Source of the DNA: Planctomycetaceae bacterium
GTDB lineage: Bacteria > Planctomycetota > Planctomycetia > Planctomycetales > Planctomycetaceae
Reading direction: 5' to 3'
Length of the DNA stretch: 64,000 nucleotides
Assembly: GCA_041398785.1 (NCBI GenBank)
Contig: JAWKUA010000002.1
Span: 62,001-126,000 of the forward strand
This document shows, one piece after another, positions 45,392 through 53,341 of this stretch. Every line of letters begins with the position of its first letter. Positions within the stretch are counted from its first letter, which is position 1. The position numbers and the translations under genes were made by a program. The notes beneath the pieces are model-generated. The model made no database searches, was not told where the DNA came from, and saw only the letters and a list, made by a program, of their open reading frames with translations.

Positions 45392-46171
45392 ATGAAGTCA
45401 CCGTTTCCGGGCATGGACCCGTTTCTGGAAGGTCAGGAATGGCAGGACTTTCACAATCGCCTGAATGTGGCCATTGCCGAAGCAATCAGTCCCGCCCTCG
45501 AACCCGACTATTTCGTCAGAACTGAGCGCCGTGTGTACCTTGAGCACGTTGGTCCGGATCCGGATACGTTTCGCGTTGCCGATGTTGCTGTCATCGCGCG
45601 TGACTCTGACCTCCCGACCGGCATGCGTGTCGATGGTTCGCCCGTATCGGTTCCCGCTGTCTGTACGTTGCCTCAGCCGGAAGAACGCCGCGAGACGTAT
45701 CTCGTGATTCGCGACCGCGAGTCGCTGGAGGTTGTCACTGTCATCGAGACGCTGTCGCCTTCAAACAAGCGGCGCGGCGGCAACGGACGAACTGAGTACC
45801 TGAATCGGCGCGATGACGTCCTTGGCAGTCGTTCGCACCTGGTCGAACTGGACCTGTTGCGCGGCGGCGAGCGCCTGCCCGTCGTTGAACCGCTGCCTGC
45901 TGCCGACTACTTCTGCATCGTCAGTCGAACATACAGTCGACCACGGACGGAACTCGATGCCTGGACGCTGAAACAGCAGTTGCCAACCGTATTGATTCCA
46001 CTGAAGCTCGGCGATGACGACGTACCACTCGCCCTTCAGCAAGTCATGGACTCCGTCTACAGTCGCGCCCGTTATGATTTTTCCATCGACTATCAGAAGG
46101 GACTTGAACCCGCGCCGACCGCGGACGACGACGCATGGATCCGGCAGCGAATCGCAGAGCACTCGGCGTAA
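45392..46171 (+). CDS. DUF4058 family protein
   Basis: 259 residues beginning MKSPFPGMDPFLEGQEWQDF, the diagnostic DUF4058 start. Further family stretches are TVIETLSPSNKRRGG and SHLVELDLLRGGERLP, which resemble restriction-endonuclease-like Glu-x-Ser/Lys strands; DUF4058 has been compared with PD-(D/E)xK-like proteins, but no function is established. These genes are common in planctomycetes and cyanobacteria, often in tandem. Here a degenerate copy of the start region follows at 46190. GGAG lies upstream of the ATG. Confidence 0.9.
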   Translation: MKSPFPGMDPFLEGQEWQDFHNRLNVAIAEAISPALEPDYFVRTERRVYLEHVGPDPDTFRVADVAVIARDSDLPTGMRVDGSPVSVPAVCTLPQPEERRETYLVIRDRESLEVVTVIETLSPSNKRRGGNGRTEYLNRRDDVLGSRSHLVELDLLRGGERLPVVEPLPAADYFCIVSRTYSRPRTELDAWTLKQQLPTVLIPLKLGDDDVPLALQQVMDSVYSRARYDFSIDYQKGLEPAPTADDDAWIRQRIAEHSA

Positions 46172-46189
46172 GAACTCTGAAACGCGAAC

Positions 46190-46260
46190 CGCTGGGGCAA
46201 TCCCGACGGAGCCATCTGCATAAAGTCACGGCCTCCCCGCTTTGTCCCATCGACAGCGGC
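46190..46260 (+). pseudogene. Remnant of a second DUF4058 gene start
   Basis: Bases 46190-46229 match the leader and first codons of the preceding DUF4058 gene (45362-45401) at 33 of 40 positions, including the ribosome-binding site region, but the start codon reads ATA and the downstream frame is lost within about 30 bases. It is best explained as the decayed beginning of a tandem duplicate. Confidence 0.55.
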
Positions 46261-46346
46261 AGACATCCGCTGCCACCGCCGAACTTCGACCATCGGGTCA
46301 AGAAGCCGCCAATTGCAGAAGGGTCAATTCGGCGGCAGGAGCGGAG

Positions 46347-47408
46347 CTATTCTGCCGCGATGACTGCCGCGACTTTCTTCGCCGCTTCGGCGCGAGCCTT
46401 TGCTTTCACGTCGGCGACCTTCACGGGCACGAAGCCCTGACGTTTGCTTTCGTCAGCCGCTTCCATGAACGCATACAGGTCAATGGTTTCCTCGTCGGCA
46501 ACCGGTGACTGGCCGGTCTGGAAGAATTTCACGATCTCCACCAGCAGCGGCGCGTAACCGTCGTAGCCGCCGACGCTGGCTGTCGCTTTCGAACCGAACG
46601 CGGTTCCGCCGTAGCCACCACTTCCCGCGCGAATTCCGCGGAACGTACCGATACGGCCGTCGCTCCAGGTACCCGTGACCTGTTCGAAGCCGTCCGTCTG
46701 AGTCCGCACGACGGTTTCCACTCCCGGCCCCATCGCCGTAAACAGCGTTTCCACGCCGTGAATCCCGTACCAGAACAAATCCGGGTGAGTCTTCTCCAGC
46801 GAAGCCGGGGAATACGCGTCACAGCCCAGCACGTCGCCGATCGACCCGTTGCGAATTGCCTGAACGCCGCTGGAAAACCTCAGCGACGACGAAGAAAACA
46901 CGGGCGTTTCGTAATGTTTCGCCAGCTCGTAAATTGCGATGCAGTCCGTCAGCGATGCGGCAATCGGTTTATCGACGAAACACGGCTTGCCCGCCTTCAG
47001 CACGGGAATCACCTGTTCCAGATGAGGCCGGCCGTCATTGGTTTCCAGCAGCACCGCGTCGACCTGCTGAATCATGGCGTCCAGATCATCACAGATTTCA
47101 ACACCCAGCGCTGTGATCTCCTCGGTGTACTTCGGCACTCGCGACACGCTGCTTTCGATGTCCGGCGATCCTTTCGGATACACCAGGACGACTCGGCAGC
47201 CCGGCACATGCTTTGGATCGTCGACATTGTTCAGCAGTTTGGCGAACGCGATGCAGTGCGACGTATCCAGCCCGATCATGCCGACGCGAATCGTTTTCGA
47301 CGAATCGCCGCCCGGTTTCTCATCGGCTTTCATCGCCGGCGAAATCACCGCGACAAGTGCCGTCGCAAAAATACTGACCATGAACAAACGAGTTTCGCAG
47401 AAAATCAT
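46347..47408 (-). CDS. Secreted Gfo/Idh/MocA family oxidoreductase
   Basis: 353 residues from ATG 47408, with GGGAG six bases upstream and a signal peptide (RLFMVSIFATALVAVISPAM). The Rossmann start is IRVGMIGLDTSHCIAF, in which the usual GxGxxG is altered to GLDTSH, and the catalytic EKP motif is replaced by DKP in GKPCFVDKPIA. Members oxidise or reduce sugars with NAD(P), often with tightly bound cofactor in exported forms. The altered glycine motif is shared with a subset of planctomycete homologues and may mean different cofactor use. Monocistronic. Confidence 0.87.
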   Translation of the reverse strand: MIFCETRLFMVSIFATALVAVISPAMKADEKPGGDSSKTIRVGMIGLDTSHCIAFAKLLNNVDDPKHVPGCRVVLVYPKGSPDIESSVSRVPKYTEEITALGVEICDDLDAMIQQVDAVLLETNDGRPHLEQVIPVLKAGKPCFVDKPIAASLTDCIAIYELAKHYETPVFSSSSLRFSSGVQAIRNGSIGDVLGCDAYSPASLEKTHPDLFWYGIHGVETLFTAMGPGVETVVRTQTDGFEQVTGTWSDGRIGTFRGIRAGSGGYGGTAFGSKATASVGGYDGYAPLLVEIVKFFQTGQSPVADEETIDLYAFMEAADESKRQGFVPVKVADVKAKARAEAAKKVAAVIAAE

Positions 47409-47502
47409 CTTACGCTCCCAACCAGAACAGGGTTCCCGCCGACAATGTGCGTGAAGAGTAGCCGGCAATCTCGTCCCGCTCCAGTCGGCAGGCGGTCAGT
47501 CG

Positions 47503-48333
47503 TCAGGCCACGGCTTCGATCGGTTCGCGAGTTTTGGTTCCGGCGTACTGCAGATGCTCGACGGACAGATGCGAAAGTGTCAGCAGATCGGCGATGGAGT
47601 CCACGACGTAATCCGGCCTGTAGGCAAAGTTCGGCAGATCCGCCCGCGACGTCGACCCTGTAAGTGCCAGCACAGTGCGATATCCCAACTGAACGCCGCC
47701 AAGAATATCGGTGTCCATTGTGTCACCGATCATCACGGTGTTTGCTGCTTCCAGTCCCAGTTCCTTGCGTGCTGCGCGCATCATCACGGGGCTGGGTTTT
47801 CCGACGCTGAACGCTTTCACTCCGGTCGCCGCTTCCAGTAGCGCTACGATGGCTCCGCAACCCGGGCGCGTCCCGGTCTGTGTCGGACAACTCGGGTCCA
47901 GATTTGTCGCAATCAGTTTCGCTCCGTTCAGGACCAACTGAACCGCTTGTTCCACGAGTTCGAAGGACAGAGTGCGGCCTTCACCGACAACTACATAGTC
48001 GGGATTGCTGTCGACCAGCGAATATCCGTTGTTATGCAGGGCGTTCAGCAGACCGCTTTCACCAATCACAAAGGCCGTTCCGTTTGGCAACTGACGAGCA
48101 AGAAACCGGGCAGTCGCCATCGCGCACGTGAAAACGTGTGATTCCTCAATCGGCATCCCCAATCGCTTCAGCTTCGTCGCCACGTCGCGCCGCGTACGCT
48201 GGCTGTTGTTGGTGAGAAACAAGAAGGGAATCCGGTCTGTCAATAGCCGCACGACGAACTCCCGTGCCCCTGGAATCAGCTCGGAACCACGATAGATGAC
48301 CCCATCCATGTCGATCAGAAAACCACACCCCAT
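47503..48333 (-). CDS. HAD-IIA family phosphatase, NagD-like
   Basis: 276 residues from ATG 48333 (AGGGAA upstream). HAD motif I is LIDMDGVIYRG, motif II FLFLTNNSQRT, motif III with lysine in VGKPSPVMM, motif IV MIGDTMDTDI. The cap between motifs II and III has the type IIA topology. NagD-like enzymes dephosphorylate nucleotides or sugar phosphates in the cytoplasm; the substrate is not evident. The gap of 297 bases to the next gene contains a short direct repeat CCCGATCGCTATTC at 48607 and 48623 and nothing else recognised. Confidence 0.92.
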   Translation of the reverse strand: MGCGFLIDMDGVIYRGSELIPGAREFVVRLLTDRIPFLFLTNNSQRTRRDVATKLKRLGMPIEESHVFTCAMATARFLARQLPNGTAFVIGESGLLNALHNNGYSLVDSNPDYVVVGEGRTLSFELVEQAVQLVLNGAKLIATNLDPSCPTQTGTRPGCGAIVALLEAATGVKAFSVGKPSPVMMRAARKELGLEAANTVMIGDTMDTDILGGVQLGYRTVLALTGSTSRADLPNFAYRPDYVVDSIADLLTLSHLSVEHLQYAGTKTREPIEAVA

Positions 48334-48630
48334 TGCACCATTCCCTGTTGAATAAACCACGCAGATACAAGCGGCAACTCCGCCGCCGCCTTTGGATGCT
48401 CAACCGCCATGGCAAGTCGCGTGCCGTGTCTGCGGGATTCTCGCGAGAACGCAATAATCACCGGCGAACGTCCCAGTGAGCGCTCCGGTCGCCAAATCCG
48501 ACACCGGTGATTTGTGAAGATTCCACACGACAGAATCAGCTTCCTGAATCGCCGGCAGCAGCAAACTCGCGCGAAACTGCTGCAGGGTTGAGCAGCGGCG
48601 GTTCTGCCCGATCGCTATTCGGCCCGATCG

Positions 48631-50067
48631 CTATTCAGGAAGTTCCTCACCCCGAGTTTCTCTGGCCAGCAGCGTCACCGCGATGCCGACGGCAAACAAC
48701 GGAGCCAGGTACAGCGCTGACTGATTCGGGCTCCATTCCAGCAGCCCGGAAACCAGAATTACGGCGGCAGATCCGATCCGTCCGGCATTGAAGCAGAATC
48801 CCGTCCCGGTACCTCGAATGCGCGTCGGGAACAGTTCCGGAAAATACACCGCGTAGCCGGCGTGCATGCCAAGCGTCAGAAATCCAAACACGGGCAGAAA
48901 CATGACCAGCACGGATCGGGAGTAGTCGCCGGGGATCAGCACAAGAAACAACGTCAGCGCCGTCGCAAACGCGCCGATGTGGTAGAGCAGGAAGGCTCCC
49001 CGACGCCCCAGCCGGTTTGAGATCGACCCAAACAGGACCAGCCCCAGACCGCCACCCAGAACCATCGTCAGGAACATCCCGACCATTTCCTGCTGCTTGA
49101 TTTCACCCTTGTGCTGTTCAAGAACTTCGGTCCGCAATTGCTTCTGTGAATCGTCAGCCGCGGACCAGTCGACGTCGGCAAGTCCCGCGGCCATCAGGAA
49201 TCCGGACTCCGACTTTCGTTTCAGAGCATCCTTGCCATAGATGTGGCAGCCCCAGAACGTCGTCAGGCCAATCGTTGCCAGCGCCACGGCGACCGTTGTG
49301 TTTCGCAGATTCTGAGCGTTGAACAGGTCAGCAATCACGCCCGTCGCCTGAGTCGCATCTTCGGCCTCGCGCTGCTTGGCCTTAGTCCACTGTTCAGGCT
49401 CGCGCAGTTTCCAGCGAATGAACACCGTCAGCAGCGCGGGGACCACGCCAATGACAAAGCCCAGTCGCCAGGTGTTGTCTCCCAGCACCTGAGCACCAAT
49501 GATGAAATAGCCGACCGCGACGGCCATCAGCGTTCCGAATACGCTGGATGCGTGGAAGATGGAACTCATCACGGAGCGCGACCGTTTCGGCATCACTTCG
49601 GCCACCATCGCGCTGGCGACCGCCCATTCGCCGCCGACTCCCATCGCCACCAGAAATCGCAGCACGACCATCTGCCACGGTGCATTCGCGATCGCCGTCA
49701 CACATGTGAACACCGAGTAGAACAGAATGGTGACGATCATCGTCTTCGAACGGCCGATGCGGTCGCTGACCATTCCGAACAGAATCCCGCCGAACGCGCC
49801 GCCAAGCAGGAATGACGCGAGCGAGTAATTGTTCCACGAGTTCTTCAGTTCGACCGTGAAGTCGTCGCCCAGAAGCTGCGGCATGGCGTCGTTCATGCTG
49901 GCAACGAACACCTGTCCTTCAAACACATCAAACACCCAGCCCAGCGACGCTATCAGCAGCACCAGCCACTGGTACGACGAAATCTGCTCAAACCACATCG
50001 CCTGCTGTTCGCCGGTCGGAACTTCCGGATGATTACCGCCGTTACCCGTCGCGATTTCGCCGCTCAT
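48631..50067 (-). CDS. MFS transporter, sugar/metabolite:H+ symporter-like
   Basis: 478 residues, twelve predicted membrane helices. MFS signature loops are FGMVSDRIGRSKTM (helices 2-3) and SNRLGRRGAFLL (helices 8-9); the conserved GVGGEWAVASAMVAEVMPKRSRS stretch after helix 4 is typical of the sialate/aromatic acid or general sugar symporter group. The central loop is enlarged by about 50 charged residues (KRKSESGFLMAAGLADVDWS). Substrate unknown. The intergenic region upstream (50068-50534) holds the terminator of the preceding gene and no recognised gene. Confidence 0.9.
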   Translation of the reverse strand: MSGEIATGNGGNHPEVPTGEQQAMWFEQISSYQWLVLLIASLGWVFDVFEGQVFVASMNDAMPQLLGDDFTVELKNSWNNYSLASFLLGGAFGGILFGMVSDRIGRSKTMIVTILFYSVFTCVTAIANAPWQMVVLRFLVAMGVGGEWAVASAMVAEVMPKRSRSVMSSIFHASSVFGTLMAVAVGYFIIGAQVLGDNTWRLGFVIGVVPALLTVFIRWKLREPEQWTKAKQREAEDATQATGVIADLFNAQNLRNTTVAVALATIGLTTFWGCHIYGKDALKRKSESGFLMAAGLADVDWSAADDSQKQLRTEVLEQHKGEIKQQEMVGMFLTMVLGGGLGLVLFGSISNRLGRRGAFLLYHIGAFATALTLFLVLIPGDYSRSVLVMFLPVFGFLTLGMHAGYAVYFPELFPTRIRGTGTGFCFNAGRIGSAAVILVSGLLEWSPNQSALYLAPLFAVGIAVTLLARETRGEELPE

Positions 50068-50361
50068 CGAATGCCTCAGTTCGTGGTTCGGTGTGCTGGT
50101 GCTGAGTCCGCAGTCTAAACGCGGTCACGTTGAAACTGCAGTCCCGCCGGGCAGGGCAACTCGGCAAACGGACCAAAAGGCGCTGTTCCGTCTCACGGCG
50201 ACAAAAAGCGCGCCAGCAAGGTTCATTCATGATGCCGAAGAAGGGAAGACCGGGTTCGAACTCGAATTGTCCGCCACTGCGGATGGTCCCCGACCTCGTC
50301 ACGCGAATAACGATTCCGGACCGGCAGACTCACCCTGCTGCGCGAACACCTCGCCGAGCGC

Positions 50362-50421
50362 AAAAAGAACAGCAGCAGCCGGAATCCCCCGCGACGAGGG
50401 TGAATCCCGGACTGCTGCTGT
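50362..50421 (-). terminator. Rho-independent terminator of the RTX-like gene
   Basis: On the minus strand, ACAGCAGCAG and CTGCTGCTGT (with inner CCGG pairs) form a long hairpin followed by TTCTTTTTG. It lies about 110 bases beyond the stop of the calcium-binding repeat gene. Confidence 0.65.
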
Positions 50422-50534
50422 CGCACCGCTGAGTGCATCCCGTGATGTCTTTCGCTTTCGAGCCCGGTTATCAGCTTGCGACGAATACCCCGCAACATGA
50501 CCGCGGCTCGGTCAGCCGAAAAGACAACGTCCGC

Positions 50535-52892
50535 TCAATTGAAGCCAAGTTCAAGATTCAGCAACTGATCCAGATCGGGGCCGCCGAACCCAATATCGAA
50601 GCCGTCACCGCCGTCCAACAGATCCCGGCCAAGACCGCCGAACAGCCAGTCGTTGCCGGCGTCTCCAAACAGGCTGTCGTCGCCGAGTCCGCCGAACAGA
50701 ATATCGCGGCCGTCGCCGCCGAACAGAACATCGTTCCCGTCGCGACCAAAGATGACGTCGTCGTCTGCTCCTCCGGACAGAATGTCATCGCCGTTGCTGC
50801 CGATGATGATGTCAACGCCGTCACCACCTTCCGCGACGAACACTATTCCCGTCCGGCTTGATGACCCCCGAATCACATCCCGGCCCGCGCCGCCGTCGAC
50901 GTCGATTACCTGCAGATCCGCGATTCCCTGGACATCTTCAACGGCGATGTGACCGTCGCCGCCCTGTTCGTTGACGTCAAGAATCTCCGTGGTGCCGATG
51001 TCCAGCGTGAAAGAAATCAGATTCGTCCGGTCAAACTGCACGCGGGAACCATTTGCGGCTATGCGGAAATCGTCTCCCGCGCCGTCAGCTCCGTTGACCT
51101 GAACGGTGTCGGTTCCGGCTCCGCCTTCCATCAGGTCGCTGTTGTCGCCGTTGTTCCAGATCAGCAGATCGTCGCCATCGTCGCCGTACATGAAGTCATC
51201 GCCCTTGCCGCCGACGATCACATCGTCACCGGCACCGCCGCGAAGAATGTCGGCTCCGTCGCCGCCGATCAGCAGGTCATTGCCGTCACCACCGTCGAAG
51301 TCGAGAGCGATCAGCCCCGCCAGACCCGTCGTCGCGGCGATCGTGTCGTCGCCGGCCAAACCGTTCACGTCCAGCGTTTCCGACGTGCCGATGTTCAGCC
51401 GGAACGGGATGAGATTGGTCCGGTCGAAACGCACCCGCGATCCGTTCGGGCGGACGCTGAATTCATCACCCGCACCGTCAGCACCATTGACCTGAACGAT
51501 GTCGTTTCCGGCGCCGCCTTCCATCAGGTCGTTGTTGTCGCCGTTGTTCCAGATCAGCAGATCGTCGCCGTCCTGACCGAACATGCGGTCGTCGCCTTTG
51601 CCGCCGATCAGTGTGTCGTTTCCGGCGCCTCCCTGCATGTTGTCATTGCCGTCCAGTCCGATCAGCGTGTCGTCGCCATTGCCTCCGCGAAGAATGTCGT
51701 TGCCGTCGCCGCCGGTGATCGTGTCGTTGTCGTCACCGCCATCCAGATCCAGAACGATCAGGCCGGCCAGACCCGCCGACGCCGTGATGACGTCGTCGCC
51801 GCCCAGGCTGTTGACGTCCAGCCGTTCCGTCGTACCAACGTCCAGCGTAAACGGAATCAGGTTCGTGCGGTCGAACTGAACCCGGCTGCCATTGGGAGCA
51901 ATGCTGAACTCATCACCGGCCGTTGTCGCTCCGTTGACGCGAACCGTGTCGTTTCCGTCGCCGCCTTCCATGAAGTCGCTGTTGTCGCCGTTATTCCAGA
52001 TCAGCACGTCGTCGCCGGCGTCGCCGTACATGAAGTCATCGCCCTTGCCGCCGACGATCGTGTCATTGCCGGCACCGCCGCGAAGGATGTCCGCTGCATC
52101 TGATCCGAACAGGCGGTCATTTCCGTCGCCGCCGTCGAAGTCGAGCGATATCAGGCTGCCGACGGAACCCAGTGCGCGAATCGTGTCATCACCGGCCAGG
52201 CCGTTGACGTCCAGCGTTTCTGTTGTGCCGATGTCCAGCCGGAACGGGATCAGATTCGTGCGGTCGAACCGGACACGGCTGCCGTTGTCGCGAACCAGAA
52301 AGTTGTCTCCGGCTCCGTCTGCACCGTTGACCTGAACGACATCATTTCCGGTACCGCCTTCCATGAAGTCGCTGTTGTCGCCGTTGTTCCAGATCAGCAG
52401 GTCATCGCCGTCTTCGCCGAGCATCAAATCGTCGCCCTTGCGGCCGATAAGCGTGTCATTGCCGGCGCCTCCGCGCAGCGTGTCGACTCCGTTGCTGCCG
52501 GTCAGAACGTCGTCGCCGTCACCGCCGTCGACGTCCACACCCGGACCGACAACGGAAACGTCGATGGTGATGATGTCGTCGCCGGCGTTCCCGTCGACAT
52601 CGACAAGGTGCGTGTTTGCCAGAGTCGGCACGTCACCGCCGATCGCGACCGTTCCGTTGTTGACCAGCAGGTTTCCGCCGGCATCGGCCGAAACGTCGAT
52701 CGTGTCACCCTGGCTGTCGCTGCTGACGGCCAGTACGCCGGTGGCCGCGTCAAAGGTCGCTGCAACCGTCAGCAGCACGCGTGATTCGAGCGATTCGCCG
52801 GTCACCTGAGAAATCGGTCGTCGGCTTCGGCGACGATTCGTCCGGCGAAAGTTGCAGTTTGAGAACAGGTTTCGAAGATGAATTCGTCGCAT
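50535..52892 (-). CDS. Secreted calcium-binding repeat protein (RTX-like) with four long tandem repeats
   Basis: 786 residues from ATG 52892, with GGAGG eight bases upstream. The N-terminus has a basic patch (RRTNRRRSRRP) and the LESRVLL motif found near the start of many large exported planctomycete proteins. The body contains four repeats with periods of 131, 149 and 131 residues; each holds RTX-type nonapeptides (GGKGDDFMYGDAGDD), a WNNGDNSD block and an RFDRTNLIPF block. The C-terminus is a run of plain nonapeptides (GGDGRDILFGGLGDDS). Calcium-dependent folding outside the cell is expected; surface or matrix role inferred. Confidence 0.88.
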   Translation of the reverse strand: MRRIHLRNLFSNCNFRRTNRRRSRRPISQVTGESLESRVLLTVAATFDAATGVLAVSSDSQGDTIDVSADAGGNLLVNNGTVAIGGDVPTLANTHLVDVDGNAGDDIITIDVSVVGPGVDVDGGDGDDVLTGSNGVDTLRGGAGNDTLIGRKGDDLMLGEDGDDLLIWNNGDNSDFMEGGTGNDVVQVNGADGAGDNFLVRDNGSRVRFDRTNLIPFRLDIGTTETLDVNGLAGDDTIRALGSVGSLISLDFDGGDGNDRLFGSDAADILRGGAGNDTIVGGKGDDFMYGDAGDDVLIWNNGDNSDFMEGGDGNDTVRVNGATTAGDEFSIAPNGSRVQFDRTNLIPFTLDVGTTERLDVNSLGGDDVITASAGLAGLIVLDLDGGDDNDTITGGDGNDILRGGNGDDTLIGLDGNDNMQGGAGNDTLIGGKGDDRMFGQDGDDLLIWNNGDNNDLMEGGAGNDIVQVNGADGAGDEFSVRPNGSRVRFDRTNLIPFRLNIGTSETLDVNGLAGDDTIAATTGLAGLIALDFDGGDGNDLLIGGDGADILRGGAGDDVIVGGKGDDFMYGDDGDDLLIWNNGDNSDLMEGGAGTDTVQVNGADGAGDDFRIAANGSRVQFDRTNLISFTLDIGTTEILDVNEQGGDGHIAVEDVQGIADLQVIDVDGGAGRDVIRGSSSRTGIVFVAEGGDGVDIIIGSNGDDILSGGADDDVIFGRDGNDVLFGGDGRDILFGGLGDDSLFGDAGNDWLFGGLGRDLLDGGDGFDIGFGGPDLDQLLNLELGFN

Positions 52893-52958
52893 GGGGGGTT
52901 GCCTCCAATAGCGGGTGGAACACAATGGTTCGGTCCGACGTGGTCCAAACCGGCGAAC

Positions 52959-53177
52959 TCAACCGTCAGCCTTCTCATCCGACTGTGACTCACCGCCGGA
53001 GGTGATCGTTTCTGCCAGCAGAAAGGCCAGAAACTCATGCAGTTCGTCCAGATTGCCGAACGCCTTGTTCCGCCCGGATGCGATGTGTTCAACGCGTCCG
53101 GCAAACCGGTCGGCGACCGGATCGGTCTCAGGACCGAACTGAATAACGAAGGCTTTTTGGTATTGCTCGCGACTCAT
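52959..53177 (-). CDS. Small conserved protein, 72 residues
   Basis: From ATG 53177: MSREQYQKAFVIQFGPETDP, then FAGRVEHIASGRNKAFGNLDELHEFLAFLL. The stretch FVIQF-x-PETDP and GRVEHIASGR resembles a family of short uncharacterised proteins that I have seen in environmental bacteria, without known function. The sequence is soluble and acidic-basic mixed. It lies between the RTX-like gene and the large regulator, which is divergent. A role as regulator or adaptor is possible but not supported. Confidence 0.55.
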   Translation of the reverse strand: MSREQYQKAFVIQFGPETDPVADRFAGRVEHIASGRNKAFGNLDELHEFLAFLLAETITSGGESQSDEKADG

Positions 53178-53341
53178 GGCAGGAACGTTACGGAGGCGTT
53201 CTGAGCGAGTCCCAGGCAACTTCTAAGCGTTTTCTAAGAAGCGTTTTGACGAAGCGTTTTTCCGGTGCCGGGTTGAGCGACCGGGTGCCGACCGTGTGGA
53301 ATACACGCAGGTGAAGCTTTTTTTCACAGCAAACAGCGACA

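Noticed and set aside
50068..50534. A small gene in the gap between the RTX-like and MFS genes
   Set aside because: Frames on both strands lack start signals and family resemblance; the only supported element is the terminator hairpin.
50949..52103. Long open frame (384 codons) antisense to the RTX-like gene
   Set aside because: Valine/aspartate-periodic sequence that mirrors the repeat structure of the opposite strand; low-complexity shadow, no start signal or family.
50535..52892. CRISPR-like regular repeats
   Set aside because: The regular repeats are long, coding, and encode calcium-binding nonapeptides; there are no short identical repeats with unique spacers anywhere in the window.
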